Of a stretch of 64,000 nt of DNA, positions 30,373 through 39,803 are shown piece after piece. Source of the DNA: Sphingobium sp. V4 (GTDB lineage: Bacteria > Pseudomonadota > Alphaproteobacteria > Sphingomonadales > Sphingomonadaceae). Position numbers and translations under genes: made by a program. Numbering within the stretch: the first letter of the stretch is position 1; the number at the start of each line of letters is the position of its first letter. The notes beneath the pieces are model-generated. The model did no database searches. It was given only the letters and a program-made list of their open reading frames with translations, and was not told where the DNA came from. The stretch covers positions 124,001-188,000 of the forward strand of contig NZ_CP081001.1 of the NCBI RefSeq assembly GCF_029590555.1, read 5' to 3'.

Positions 30373-31602
30373 TCACCCCTCGATCGCGCTCAGCAGCGGG
30401 TTGTCCGCCCGCACTTCCTTGGCAGCCTGCGCCTGTCCCTCGGCGCGGGCGATATAGCCCTTGGACTTTTCGACCTCGTTCGACAGCGTGTTCACTGTCG
30501 TTTTCATGTTTTCGAGCGCCTTGAGCTTGAACGTGTCGATATTGTCCATCGTGTCGTAGATATTCTGGAAGGCGCGCTGGAGCGTTTCGATGGGAATAGT
30601 GCTGGACGCGGCCTGCTCGTGGATCTGCGCGGTCTGGCTTTTCAGCAGCTCTCCGGTCCGGTCGATCATGTTGGCGGTGGTGGTGTTGAGCGCGGTAATC
30701 TGCTCCAGCACCAGCCTCTGCCCGACCAGCGCCTGCGCCACCGTCACCGCAGTGCGCAGCGCGGCGACCGTGGTGGTGCTGGCCCGGTCGACGCCCTTCA
30801 CCAGCTCGACATTGTTCTTCTTGACCAGGTCCAGCGCCAGATAGCCCTGCACCGTGACCGCCATCTGGGTCAGCAGATCCTGCGTGCGCTGGCGGATGTA
30901 GAAGAGCGCGCTGTCGCGGATCGCCTTGGCCTTGGCCGGGTCGGTCGCGTCCAGCTCCAGCGCCTTGGACTCCAGCCGGGCGTCCATGGTCTTGCTGATG
31001 TGGATCATCTGCTCCAGACGGCCCATGGTCGCCCACATATTCTGCCGCTCGACATCGATCGCGGCATTGTCCTTGATCAGCGTGTCCTTGCCACTGGCGA
31101 GGCTGCCGAGGATCGCGTTGATGTGGCTCTGCGCGCTCTTGTAGCCGTCGAAATAGTCGCGCATCCTGTTGCCGAAGGGGATGATGCCGAACAGCTTCTT
31201 GGGCGCCATCAGGTTGCCGCGCTTGCCGGGGTCCAGATCCTCCACCGTGCGGCGCAGTTCGGCCAGGTCCGCGCCGACCTTGGTGTCGCTGTCCATTGCG
31301 CGGACCGGCCGGTCGAGGAAACGGTTGGAGTGGCCCGCCGCCTCGGCGATTTCCTTGCGTCCCATGTTGGTCAGCTGGTCGACCCGCGCCCCGAATTCGG
31401 GCGAATTGGCGTCCTGCGCGACCAGGTCCGCGACGAAGGCGTCGACCTTCTCGTCCAGCCTGGACTTCTTCTCGTCCTCGATCGGCACCAGGCCTGCCGC
31501 CTTTTCCGGCGAGACTGCGGGCACCGGGTCGGGCGGCGTCAGGTTCAGCGTGTCGCCACCTGCTGATGCAGTAGCGGTCGTGGTGGGCGCGGTGCTGGCC
31601 AT
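30373..31602 (-). CDS. TelA/KlaA-family toxic anion resistance protein
   Basis: Member of the TelA family (tellurite resistance; KlaA of IncP plasmids), cytoplasmic helical proteins whose biochemical role is unclear. The ATG at 31602 (409 residues) is preferred because GGGAGAT lies seven bases upstream; an open frame extends nine codons further. Characteristic segments are KRGNLMAPKKLFGIIPFGN (family signature region), DYFDGYKSAQSHINAIL, LIKDNAAIDVERQNMW, and GVDRASTTTVAALRTAVTVA with LVGQRLVLEQITALN. The C-terminus is coiled coil. It heads a small operon with the XpaC-like protein. Resistance to tellurite is known for relatives, not shown here. Confidence 0.9.
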   Translation of the reverse strand: MASTAPTTTATASAGGDTLNLTPPDPVPAVSPEKAAGLVPIEDEKKSRLDEKVDAFVADLVAQDANSPEFGARVDQLTNMGRKEIAEAAGHSNRFLDRPVRAMDSDTKVGADLAELRRTVEDLDPGKRGNLMAPKKLFGIIPFGNRMRDYFDGYKSAQSHINAILGSLASGKDTLIKDNAAIDVERQNMWATMGRLEQMIHISKTMDARLESKALELDATDPAKAKAIRDSALFYIRQRTQDLLTQMAVTVQGYLALDLVKKNNVELVKGVDRASTTTVAALRTAVTVAQALVGQRLVLEQITALNTTTANMIDRTGELLKSQTAQIHEQAASSTIPIETLQRAFQNIYDTMDNIDTFKLKALENMKTTVNTLSNEVEKSKGYIARAEGQAQAAKEVRADNPLLSAIEG

Positions 31603-31697
31603 ATCATCTCCCAATGACAAATCGCACAAGCTGTCATATGTGACTATAACAGTGGCGCTTCAATGGCGAATATGGCGCGGCCCCGCGCCCGATGCAA

Positions 31698-33248
31698 TCA
31701 GCGCGTCCCTTCCGCGTAGTAACGCTCCATGTCGAGCCGCATCTGGTGCAGCGCCTCCGGGTTGAGGTAGATCATGTGGCCGGCCGGATAGTAACGGAAC
31801 TGCAAATTCTGCCGCAGCTTCGGCTCCAGCATCATGTGCTTGAGGTCACGTTCGGTCGAAAAGAAGGGCGTCGCCATGTCATAATAGCCGTTCAGCGACA
31901 GCACGCGCAGATGCGGATTGGTTCGCATCGCGGCGCTCAGGTCGGCGGTGACGTCGGCGACATTCTGTTTGCCGCCTTCGGGCGCCTGATGGCTCCAGTC
32001 CCATTTGAAATCGCCGCCCTCGCGCGCGCTCAGGCGATAACTGAGGTCGGTCTTGTAGCCGATCTGGCGCGTCACCTGATCCAGGAAGCTGCCGACATAG
32101 AGGCCCGTGATGCTGGTGCTGGACGGATCATATTCCGGTTCCTCGCCCGCCGCATCGGCATCGATGCCCTTGTAGCGGCTGTCGAAGCGGCCGATCGTCT
32201 CATGGCCCTCGCGCAGCAATTCCTTGCGGAAGCGCGACAGGCTGACGCGCAGGTTGGCGCGCTTGAGATACTCGACCGACAGGCCTGTGAAGCGGCTCAA
32301 CTGCTGCGCGATCTGATCGGTTTCCTGCGGGCTGATGTCGGACCCCTTGAGCAGCGCGGTGGCATAGGGGCCATTGGCGAAGACGCGCGATTCCTCGACG
32401 AACGCCTCCAGGCTTTCGGGGCGGCCGCCCGGTACGCGGTTATGATACCAGGCGGTCGCGGCATAGCTGGGGATATAGCCGACATGGATCGCATCGAAGC
32501 CCGACTGGCGCACGCCATAATTCATGATCGACGACAGCAGCACCACGCCGTTCAGCGCCAGCCCGCGATCCTCCAGCTGATAGGCGAGCGCCCCCGACCG
32601 GGTCGTGCCATAGCTTTCGCCGAAAATATATTTGGGGTCGCCCCAGCGGCCATTCTTGGTCGTATAGCGGATAATCGCCTTGGCGAAGGCGTCGACATCC
32701 TGGTCCACGCCATAGAAATCGGACGGCTTGGCGTCGCCCAGCGGCCGCGAATAGCCCGCGCCGATCGCGTCGAGGAACACCATGTCGGTGCTGCCGATCA
32801 GGCTGTCATTGTTCGGGCCGACATCGAAGGGGGCGGGCTTGACCGCTTCGGGATTGCCGGTGCGGACATGCTCCGGCGCGAAACTGCCCATGCGCAGCCA
32901 GAGCGAGGAGGAACCGGGGCCGCCATTGTAGAAGAAGGTCACGGGGCGGTTCTTTCCCGCCGCCGTGTAGGCGGTATAGAACATGCTCGCGACCGGCTTG
33001 CCCTTTTCATCGCGGATGGTGAGCGTGCCCGCGGTCTGGGTGTAGGGGATGGACTTGCCATCGACGCGGGCCGTGCCCTTGCTGCTCTGGGTCACTTCCT
33101 CGACCGGCGCGCTGGCCCAGTTGGCGGCGACCTGTTCGGCCACCTTGTCGGCATGGTGTTTCGCAGCGTCCGGAGCGTCCTTCTGCGCCAGGGCCGGGGC
33201 GGCAAGCGCGATGAGGGAGGCGAACGAAAGGGTAGCGGCAGACCGCAT
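31698..33248 (-). CDS. Exported serine carboxypeptidase (peptidase S10)
   Basis: Alpha/beta-hydrolase peptidase of the S10 family, probably periplasmic. The ATG at 33248 gives 516 residues with a signal peptide ending APALAQ and an AAGGAG ribosome site five bases upstream. The nucleophile Ser lies in YIFGESYGTTRSG, the acid Asp in LSLNGYYDMATPF and the catalytic His in YYPAGHMIYLNPEAL, all in the expected order. The WLRMGSFAPEH and PGSSSLW segments at the oxyanion side also match the bacterial S10 branch. Bacterial members probably trim peptides for nutrition. A promoter candidate lies about 40 bases upstream. Confidence 0.92.
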   Translation of the reverse strand: MRSAATLSFASLIALAAPALAQKDAPDAAKHHADKVAEQVAANWASAPVEEVTQSSKGTARVDGKSIPYTQTAGTLTIRDEKGKPVASMFYTAYTAAGKNRPVTFFYNGGPGSSSLWLRMGSFAPEHVRTGNPEAVKPAPFDVGPNNDSLIGSTDMVFLDAIGAGYSRPLGDAKPSDFYGVDQDVDAFAKAIIRYTTKNGRWGDPKYIFGESYGTTRSGALAYQLEDRGLALNGVVLLSSIMNYGVRQSGFDAIHVGYIPSYAATAWYHNRVPGGRPESLEAFVEESRVFANGPYATALLKGSDISPQETDQIAQQLSRFTGLSVEYLKRANLRVSLSRFRKELLREGHETIGRFDSRYKGIDADAAGEEPEYDPSSTSITGLYVGSFLDQVTRQIGYKTDLSYRLSAREGGDFKWDWSHQAPEGGKQNVADVTADLSAAMRTNPHLRVLSLNGYYDMATPFFSTERDLKHMMLEPKLRQNLQFRYYPAGHMIYLNPEALHQMRLDMERYYAEGTR

Positions 33249-33292
33249 GAAGGCTCCTTGCAGGATATGGTATATTGTCAGCGACGCGCGGC

Positions 33293-33321
33293 ACCATAGA
33301 AAGCTGGTCGCGCGGGGCAAG
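33293..33321 (-). promoter_or_regulatory. Candidate promoter of the S10 peptidase gene
   Basis: On the minus strand CTTGCC (33316-33321) and TATGGT (33293-33298) are 17 bases apart. Transcription would start at about 33286, leaving a leader of some 38 bases before the ATG at 33248. Confidence 0.4.
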
Positions 33322-33348
33322 GGGCAATTGCACTGATGTAAAGCAGTC

Positions 33349-34581
33349 TCAGGCCGGGCGCAGCGCTTCGATCACCGCCGCTATATCCTCGTCGCTATTG
33401 TAGATATGGGGCGAAAAGCGGATCGCCCCGCCCGCCAGTTTCGACGCGGCGGTGGCGATCTTCGCCTGCCACAGTTTCGCCCGCATCGCGGCCACGTCGC
33501 GGCCGGGAAAGGCGACGGTGATGACCGGCCCGGTGATCGCCGCCGCCCCGCTGCCGATGACCCGCGCGCCCGCCACGGCGGCCATCGCCTGCCGCATGGA
33601 GGCGGCCCGCGCCTGCGCCGCCTGCTCGATCGTTGCCTCGCCCACGCCGTCCAGTACGTCCAGGGTCGCGGCAAAGGCCATCAGCCTGGGATCGTCGCGT
33701 TGGCCCAGTATCTCATATTTCTGCGCCGTGTTCAGGTTGGCCGGATCGGTCAGCCAATAGCCATGGCTCATCATGATCGGCTGCAATTCCGCCTGCCGCT
33801 CGCGCCGTACATAGAGGATGCCGCCTTCCAGTGGTCCCATCAGCCATTTGTGCGTGCTACCCGAATAGCTGTCGACGCCCAGCGCGGCGAGGTCGAGCGC
33901 CATCCAGCCGAAGGTCTGCGCCCCGTCAGCGTGCAGCCAGATATTCCGCGCCCGCGCCAGTTTCGCGATTTCCGCCACCGGATAGATGATGCCGCTGACA
34001 TTGCTCATGTGCGACAGGAAGATGGCGCGCGTATTGGGCGTGACGGCGGCAGCGATCCCGTCCAGCAATTGCTGCGGCGATGTCGCCTCGACCGGCACCG
34101 GCACGACATGCAGGTCCAGCCCCTCGCGTTCGGCCCTCAGTTTCCAGCTGTCCCAGGTCGACGGATGATTATGGTCGGTCAGGATGATCCGGTCGCCGGC
34201 CTTGAGCGCCAGGCCCCGTACCGCAACCGTATTGGCCTCGCTCGAATTGCGGACCAGCGCGATCTCCTGCGCTGTGACCTTCAGCCGCGCGGCGATCCGC
34301 GCCCGCAGCGCGTCGGCGGCTCTGGGATAGAGCGCGCGCCGCTCGGTCGACGGATCGGTCTGGAAGGCCCGCGTCTCGCGTTCATGCACCGCCGCCACGC
34401 TGCGGAAGGTCGGGGCGATATTGGCCGCGTTGAAATAGCGGATGGCGGGATCGAGCAGCATTGCCTCGCGCAGCGCCGGCTTGCCGGCCGCGCTCAGCAT
34501 CTCGGCCGAAAGCGCCAGTGGCGCGGCGGCGGCGGCCGCCTGCATCAGGGTGCGGCGGCTGATCGGCGGTCGGTCGGACAT
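33349..34581 (-). CDS. TAT-exported aminotransferase class V-fold PLP enzyme
   Basis: A PLP enzyme of fold type I, class V (isopenicillin-N-epimerase/cysteine-desulfurase-like). The ATG at 34581 (410 residues) has AAGGAG six bases upstream. The N-terminus SDRPPISRRTLMQAAAAAAP is a twin-arginine signal, so the enzyme should be folded with its cofactor before export. The PLP Lys is in GSTHKWLMGP; other landmarks are LVRNSSEANTVAV, ILTDHNHPSTWDSW, LSHMSNVSGIIYPV and LHADGAQTFGW, which holds the Asp that pairs with the pyridine. The substrate is unknown; relatives include exported aminotransferase V proteins of sphingomonads. It is divergent from typA. Confidence 0.88.
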   Translation of the reverse strand: MSDRPPISRRTLMQAAAAAAPLALSAEMLSAAGKPALREAMLLDPAIRYFNAANIAPTFRSVAAVHERETRAFQTDPSTERRALYPRAADALRARIAARLKVTAQEIALVRNSSEANTVAVRGLALKAGDRIILTDHNHPSTWDSWKLRAEREGLDLHVVPVPVEATSPQQLLDGIAAAVTPNTRAIFLSHMSNVSGIIYPVAEIAKLARARNIWLHADGAQTFGWMALDLAALGVDSYSGSTHKWLMGPLEGGILYVRRERQAELQPIMMSHGYWLTDPANLNTAQKYEILGQRDDPRLMAFAATLDVLDGVGEATIEQAAQARAASMRQAMAAVAGARVIGSGAAAITGPVITVAFPGRDVAAMRAKLWQAKIATAASKLAGGAIRFSPHIYNSDEDIAAVIEALRPA

Positions 34582-34742
34582 GCGCGTCTCCTTGTCTGGC
34601 ACGGCGTTCGACGGATCGGGCGGCCCAACCCGCCATATCGTCCTTACCCTTGCCGCAGCGCGGCATTTCCTGTAGGGGCGCGCCCGATAGTCCTGGACAG
34701 GCGTGGTGCCGGCCGGGAGAACCCGAATCCCGAAGGCACAAT

Positions 34743-36560
34743 ATGTCCCTGCGTAATATCGCGATCATCGCGCACGTCGACCATGGCAAGACCACCCTAG
34801 TCGACCAGCTTTTCCGTCAGTCCGGCACCTTCCGCGACAACCAGCGCGTCGAAGAGCGCGCGATGGACTCGAACGACCTCGAAAAGGAGCGCGGCATCAC
34901 CATCCTGGCGAAGCCTACCTCGGTCGAATGGAACGGCACCCGCATCAACATCGTCGACACGCCCGGCCACGCCGACTTCGGTGGCGAAGTCGAGCGCATC
35001 CTGTCGATGGTCGACGGCGTCATCCTGCTGGTCGATTCGTCCGAAGGCGCGATGCCGCAGACCAAGTTCGTGACCGGCAAGGCGCTGGCGCTGGGCCTCA
35101 AGCCCATCGTCGTCGTCAACAAGGTCGACCGTCCCGACGAGCGCATCCAGGAAGTGCTGGACGAAGTGTTCGACCTGTTCGTGACGCTGGAAGCCAATGA
35201 CGAGCAGCTCGACTTCCCCGTTCTCTATGCGTCGGGCCGCAACGGCTATGCCAGCGAAGATCCGCAGCGCCGCGAAGGCACGCTGGAACCGCTGTTCCAG
35301 AAGATCGTGGACCATGTGCCGCCGCCGGCGCTGGACCAGGATGCACCGTTCAGCTTCCTCGTCACGCTGCTCGACCGCGACAATTTCCTCGGCCGTATCC
35401 TGACCGGCCGCGTGCAGTCGGGCACGGTCAAGGTCAACCAGCCGATCCACGCGCTGGACATGGACGGCAATGTGATCGAAACCGGCCGCGCGTCGAAGAT
35501 CATGTCCTTCCAGGGTCTGGACCGCGTGCCTGTCGATGAAGCCAAGGCCGGCGACATCATCAGCCTTGCGGGCCTGACCGTCGCGACCGTCGCCAACACC
35601 ATCTGCGACACGTCGGTCGCAACGCCCATCCAGGCGCAGCCGATCGATCCGCCGACCCTGTCGATGCGCTTTGCCGTGAACGACTCGCCGATGGCGGGCC
35701 GCGAAGGCAGCAAGGTGACGAGCCGCATGATCCGCGATCGCCTGGCCCGCGAAGCCGAATCCAACGTCGCCATCAAGGTGACGGAATCGGAAGACAAGGA
35801 CAGCTTCGAAGTCGCCGGCCGTGGCGAGCTTCAACTGGGCGTCCTCATCGAAACCATGCGCCGCGAAGGCTTCGAACTGGGTATCTCGCGTCCGCGCGTG
35901 CTGTTCGGCGAGGACGAGAATGGCAACAAGACCGAGCCCTATGAAACCGTCGTCATCGACGTGGACGATGAATTTTCCGGCACGGTCGTCGACAAGATGA
36001 ACATCCGCAAGGCCGAGATGACGGACATGCGTCCCTCGGGCGGCGGCAAGACCCGCATCACCTTCTCAGCGCCTTCGCGCGGCCTGATCGGCTATCATGG
36101 CGAATTCCTGTCCGACACGCGCGGCACCGGCATCATGAACCGCCTGTTCGAGAAGTACGGCCCCCACAAGGGCAAGATCGAAGGCCGCAAGAATGGCGTG
36201 CTGATCTCGAACGGCGCGGGCGAAGCCAACGCCTATGCGCTGGGTCCGCTGGAAGATCGCGGCATCCTGTTCGTGGGCGTGGGCGAAGCGCTGTATGAAG
36301 GCATGGTGATCGGCGAGAATGCCAAGCCCGAGGATCTCGAAGTCAATCCGATGAAGTCGAAGGCGCTGACCAACTTCCGCGCCAGCGGCAAGGACGATGC
36401 CGTCCGCCTGACCCCGCCGAAGAAAATGACGCTGGAACAGGCCATCGCCTATATCGACGATGACGAAATGGTCGAAGTGACGCCCAAGACCATCCGCCTG
36501 CGCAAGCGCTATCTCGACCCGAACGAGCGCAAGCGCATGAGCCGCGCCAAGGCCGCCTGA
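34743..36560 (+). CDS. typA: Translational GTPase TypA/BipA
   Basis: Ribosome-associated GTPase involved in 50S assembly at low temperature and in stress responses. The ATG at 34743 gives 605 residues. G1 is [10 protein letters not shown] near residue 10, the switch I Thr lies in [15 protein letters not shown]3 is [13 protein letters not shown]4 is NKVDR and G5 follows at YASG. After the GTPase domain come EF-G-like domains II, III and V ([20 protein letters not shown]) and the TypA-specific C-terminal domain ending near [11 protein letters not shown]. The coding end carries a 32-base tandem duplication that includes the stop codon. A terminator follows. Confidence 0.96.
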   Translation: MSLRNIAIIAHVDHGKTTLVDQLFRQSGTFRDNQRVEERAMDSNDLEKERGITILAKPTSVEWNGTRINIVDTPGHADFGGEVERILSMVDGVILLVDSSEGAMPQTKFVTGKALALGLKPIVVVNKVDRPDERIQEVLDEVFDLFVTLEANDEQLDFPVLYASGRNGYASEDPQRREGTLEPLFQKIVDHVPPPALDQDAPFSFLVTLLDRDNFLGRILTGRVQSGTVKVNQPIHALDMDGNVIETGRASKIMSFQGLDRVPVDEAKAGDIISLAGLTVATVANTICDTSVATPIQAQPIDPPTLSMRFAVNDSPMAGREGSKVTSRMIRDRLAREAESNVAIKVTESEDKDSFEVAGRGELQLGVLIETMRREGFELGISRPRVLFGEDENGNKTEPYETVVIDVDDEFSGTVVDKMNIRKAEMTDMRPSGGGKTRITFSAPSRGLIGYHGEFLSDTRGTGIMNRLFEKYGPHKGKIEGRKNGVLISNGAGEANAYALGPLEDRGILFVGVGEALYEGMVIGENAKPEDLEVNPMKSKALTNFRASGKDDAVRLTPPKKMTLEQAIAYIDDDEMVEVTPKTIRLRKRYLDPNERKRMSRAKAA

Positions 36561-36608
36561 TGTTTCAGAGCGGCCCGCACAAGGCCGCCTGATGTTTCAG
36601 AGCGGCCC
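36549..36608 (+). repeat. 32-base tandem duplication across the typA stop codon
   Basis: A 28-base block at 36549-36576 (AAGGCCGCCTGATGTTTCAG and eight more bases) recurs exactly at 36581-36608, a period of 32. The first copy contains the last codons and the TGA of typA. The second lies in the 3' untranslated region, so the protein is unchanged. Confidence 0.9.
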
Positions 36609-36644
36609 TGATCGAGCCGCCGCCTGATCGCTGCCCGTCGAAAG

Positions 36645-36675
36645 GGGCCTGTGTGACGCCACGCAGGCCCTTTTT
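36645..36675 (+). terminator. Intrinsic terminator of typA
   Basis: An 11-pair stem (36645-36655 with 36660-36670, one wobble) with a four-base loop is followed by TTTTT at 36671-36675. This is the clearest intrinsic terminator in the window. Confidence 0.88.
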
Positions 36676-36762
36676 CGTGCCCCTGCGATATAAAATGAGA
36701 GCATCTCGCTTTTGGCACCGCTGGCGCTAGAATTGCCCGCCGGACCGGATTGGAGGGGGCAA

Positions 36763-37998
36763 ATGGCACAGACGGGCATGATGACGGGCGGGGCGGAATG
36801 GCGCCGCGCGCCACTGCTGCCGATCGCGGCGGGGCTGGGCTATGCCACCAGCGTCATCCATATCTACGGCCTTGGCCCCTATATCGAGCCGGTCAGCCAG
36901 TCCTTCGGCTGGTCGCGCACCCAGACGACCATCGGTCTCACCCTGGCGACATTGGTGCAGGCGGTCTTCTCGATCCCGATCGGGCTGATGGTCGACCGGC
37001 TGGGGCCGCGCCTGTTCGGTCTGGCGGGCGTGCTGCTCACCACCGGCGCCTTCGCCCTGCTCGGCACGGCGAACGGGGACCGGGGGCAATGGCTGTTCCT
37101 CTGGGCCTTGCTGGCCTTCGCGACCTTGCCGGTCCAGGCGACGGTCTGGACCAGCGCGGTCGCCTCGCGCTTCGCCGCCTCGCGTGGCCTGGCCTTTGCC
37201 GTCACGCTGTGCGGCGCCTCGCTCGCCGGCGCGATCTTTCCGCTGCTCGGCAGCTGGCTGATCGCGCGCCATGGCTGGCAGGGGGCGGCGCCGATCCAGG
37301 CCGCGATCTGGGCGGTCATCGCCTTTCCGATGATCCTCCTCTTCTTCCGTGGCGCGCATGACCGCCGGGGCAAGGCCGCGCCCGCCGACCGGCCGGACCT
37401 GCCGGGCGCGACTCTGGGGGAGGGGCTGCGGTCCTCCATCTATCACCGCCTGCTGCTGGCCAGCCTGCTCTTCACCTTCACCATCATCGCGCTGGTCGTC
37501 CATTTCGTGCCCATCCTGACCGATCGGGGCGCGGATCGCATGGCGGCGGCCGGCACCGCCGCGCTGGTCGGGGTATTTTCGGTCGTCGGCCGGCTCGCGA
37601 CCGGCCTGCTGCTCGACCGGTTCCGGGCGTCACTGGTCGGCGCGACCGTCTTCCTGCTGCCCGCCGCCGGTTGCCTGCTGCTGCTGCTCGGGGGCGGCGG
37701 CTGGGGCGCACAGGCCCTTGCCGCCGCGCTGGTCGGGCTGACCTTGGGGGCGGAGGTGGATGTCATCGTCTATCTCACCACCCGACATTTCGGCCTGCGC
37801 ACCTTCGGCGGCCTCTATGGCGGGCTGCTGATGGCGCTCTCGGTCGGCACCGCGACCGGGCCGCTCGGCGCGTCGGCACTGTTCGACGCCACCGGCAGCT
37901 ATGCCGCTTTCCTGTGGCTGACGATCGCGCTGATGGCGGGGAGCAGCCTGACCTTGGCCAGCCTGCCCCGCCCCGTCTATCCGGCTGGCGCGGGCTGA
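36763..37998 (+). CDS. MFS transporter
   Basis: A 411-residue major facilitator with twelve predicted membrane helices, probably a secondary uptake carrier or exporter. The ATG at 36763 has GGAGGGGG a few bases upstream. The loop 2-3 motif appears as GLMVDRLGPRLFG near residue 78, and its repeat equivalent as LLLDRFRASLVG in the second half. The sequence resembles monocarboxylate/oxalate-type carriers (PIEPVSQSFGW near the start is reminiscent of that group), but the substrate cannot be assigned. It stands alone between the typA terminator and the dioxygenase-like lipoprotein gene. Confidence 0.88.
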   Translation: MAQTGMMTGGAEWRRAPLLPIAAGLGYATSVIHIYGLGPYIEPVSQSFGWSRTQTTIGLTLATLVQAVFSIPIGLMVDRLGPRLFGLAGVLLTTGAFALLGTANGDRGQWLFLWALLAFATLPVQATVWTSAVASRFAASRGLAFAVTLCGASLAGAIFPLLGSWLIARHGWQGAAPIQAAIWAVIAFPMILLFFRGAHDRRGKAAPADRPDLPGATLGEGLRSSIYHRLLLASLLFTFTIIALVVHFVPILTDRGADRMAAAGTAALVGVFSVVGRLATGLLLDRFRASLVGATVFLLPAAGCLLLLLGGGGWGAQALAAALVGLTLGAEVDVIVYLTTRHFGLRTFGGLYGGLLMALSVGTATGPLGASALFDATGSYAAFLWLTIALMAGSSLTLASLPRPVYPAGAG

Positions 37999-38094
37999 CG
38001 CTACAAAGCCGCTACATTGCGCAATCACGCCGTGACATGGCGTCGCTACAGCCCGGTCCATGGAGGGTCCGCAAGGACAGAAGGGACTGGGTAG

Positions 38095-38988
38095 ATGAGC
38101 GGAATGGCGGACGAAGCGCACGACCATGGGTTGCTGCACGATCTGGAACGGATGCACGCGCTCGCGCGTGAGGGGATCGGGCGGCGGCGCACCTTGCGCC
38201 TGCTCTTTTCGGCGAGCGGCGCGGCACTTATCGGGGCGTGCGGCGGCGGTTCCTCCGGCAGCAGTTCGGCCACGACCGCGACGCCGACCCCCACACCTAC
38301 TCCTACGCCCACCCCGACGCCGACCCCGACCGGCAGTTGCGTGGCGGACCCGGAGGAGACCAACGGGCCCTATCCGGCCGACGGCTCCAACAGCAGCAAC
38401 GGCAGCGTCGTCAATATTCTGGACGACAGCGGTATCGTGCGCGCCGACATACGCTCCAGCTTCGGATCGTCGAGCGGCACGGCGGCGGGCGTCACGATGC
38501 AACTCACCATCACCGTCGTGAACGTCAACAGCGGCTGCGCCGCGCTCGAAGGCTATGCCGTCTATATCTGGCATTGCACCCGCGACGGCCTCTATTCGCT
38601 CTACACCGTGCCGGGCGAAAATTACCTGCGCGGGGTGGGCGTGACCGACGCCAATGGCCAGGTGACGTTCACCAGCATTTTTCCCGGCTGCTATGACGGG
38701 CGCTACCCGCATATCCATTTCGAGGTCTATCCCAGCCTGGCGCGGGCGACCAGCTACGCCAATCGCCTGCTGACGTCGCAATTCGCCATGCCCGCCGACC
38801 CGTGCAACACGGTCTACGCCACCAGCGGTTACAGCAGCAGCAAGACCAACTTCGCGAAGATCACCACCAGCAGCGACAATGTGTTCGGTGACAATAGTTC
38901 CGCCCAGGTCGCGGCGATGACCCCCACCATGACCGGCGACATCACCAACGGCTTCACCGGTACGGTGACGGTCGGCCTTTCGATCTGA
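38095..38988 (+). CDS. Intradiol-dioxygenase-like exported lipoprotein
   Basis: A 297-residue protein with the fold of intradiol ring-cleavage dioxygenases. The N-terminus has a twin-arginine-like RRRTLRLLF followed by a lipobox ending at Cys49 (ALIGAC). Then comes a Ser-rich stretch and eight Thr-Pro repeats (about 63-79), a flexible stalk. In the catalytic domain the four expected non-haem iron ligands are all present: Tyr167 in DGLYSLY, Tyr200 in FPGCYDGRYPHIHF, His206 and His208. Surface-exposed relatives are known in other bacteria and fungi, with unclear substrates. The stop overlaps the next ATG, coupling it to the two-component system. Confidence 0.87.
   Translation: MSGMADEAHDHGLLHDLERMHALAREGIGRRRTLRLLFSASGAALIGACGGGSSGSSSATTATPTPTPTPTPTPTPTPTGSCVADPEETNGPYPADGSNSSNGSVVNILDDSGIVRADIRSSFGSSSGTAAGVTMQLTITVVNVNSGCAALEGYAVYIWHCTRDGLYSLYTVPGENYLRGVGVTDANGQVTFTSIFPGCYDGRYPHIHFEVYPSLARATSYANRLLTSQFAMPADPCNTVYATSGYSSSKTNFAKITTSSDNVFGDNSSAQVAAMTPTMTGDITNGFTGTVTVGLSI
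38280..38333 (+). repeat. Thr-Pro codon tandem repeat in the dioxygenase-like gene
   Basis: Alternating ACN-CCN codons (ACGCCGACCCCCACACCTAC and onwards) encode the (TP)8 stalk. The six-base unit with third-base variation is prone to slippage, so copy number may vary between strains. Confidence 0.75.
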
Positions 38989-39803
38989 TGGCGTCCGATC
39001 CGACGGGCGCCGGCATGACAGGAATGGCGCGGATGACTTTGCAGTTGACCCCTTCACCCGATATGGTCGCCGCCCATATGGACGGGTCAAACATATTGGT
39101 GGTCGATGATGACGCGGACATCCGCGCGCTTCTGTCCGATTTTCTCGAACAGCATGGCTTTGTCGTGAAGGCGGTGGCCGACGGGGCGGCGATGGATCGT
39201 GCCCTGACGGCCCAGGATTTCGACATTGCCGTGCTCGACGTGATGATGCCGGGGGAGGACGGGCTGTCGATCCTCCGGCGGCTGGCGGCCCGCGGCGGCC
39301 CGCCGGTCATCATGCTCTCGGCCATTGGCGGCGATGTCGACCGGATCGTCGGTCTGGAAATGGGGGCGGAGGATTATCTGCCAAAGCCCTGCAACCCTCG
39401 CGAGCTGCTCGCCCGCATCCGCACCGTGCTGCGCCGGCATCGGCGCCAGGCAAGCGAGGCGCCCGCCGCGGGCGGCCAGCGGCTGCGCTTCGCCGGCTGG
39501 CTGATCGACATGGGCGCGCGCCTGCTTACCGATCCCGACAATGTCGTCGTCACGCTGACCGACGGCGAGTTCCGCCTTCTGCGCGCCTTTATCGAACATC
39601 CGCGCCGGGTGCTGAGCCGCGATCAGCTGCTCGATTATTCGGCCGGCAGCGACAGCGACAGCTATGATCGCGCGATCGACGTGCAGGTCAGCCGCCTGCG
39701 CCGCAAGCTGGAGCGCGGCGCCAAGGGGGACGGGGCCGACGAACTGGTACGCACCATCCGCAACGAAGGTTATATGTTCACGGCAGAGGTGCGCCCGGCG
39801 TGA
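38988..39803 (+). CDS. OmpR-family response regulator
   Basis: Receiver plus winged-helix DNA-binding response regulator, at most 271 residues. The first ATG (38988) overlaps the preceding stop; other in-frame starts (39033, 39078) would cut a 15-30 residue, unstructured N-terminus. The receiver begins NILVVDDDADIRALL; the phospho-acceptor is Asp84 (from the first ATG) in AVLDVMMPGEDG, with the Lys in YLPKPCNPREL. The C-terminal domain shows LTDGEFRLLRAFIEHP, RVLSRDQLLDY, IDVQVSRLRRKLE and TIRNEGYMF. GTGA overlap couples it to the sensor kinase; together they may respond to an envelope signal. Confidence 0.92.
   Translation: MASDPTGAGMTGMARMTLQLTPSPDMVAAHMDGSNILVVDDDADIRALLSDFLEQHGFVVKAVADGAAMDRALTAQDFDIAVLDVMMPGEDGLSILRRLAARGGPPVIMLSAIGGDVDRIVGLEMGAEDYLPKPCNPRELLARIRTVLRRHRRQASEAPAAGGQRLRFAGWLIDMGARLLTDPDNVVVTLTDGEFRLLRAFIEHPRRVLSRDQLLDYSAGSDSDSYDRAIDVQVSRLRRKLERGAKGDGADELVRTIRNEGYMFTAEVRPA

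Noticed and set aside
33349-34581. Class V aminotransferase as the missing ergothioneine lyase (EgtE)
   Set aside because: EgtE is of the same fold class, but this protein has a twin-arginine export signal and lies 10 kb from egtBD; no specific motif links it.
36593-36627. Ten- and eleven-codon ORFs starting at the duplicated ATG after typA
   Set aside because: They arise from the tandem duplication, have no ribosome site and end at once; no evidence of function.
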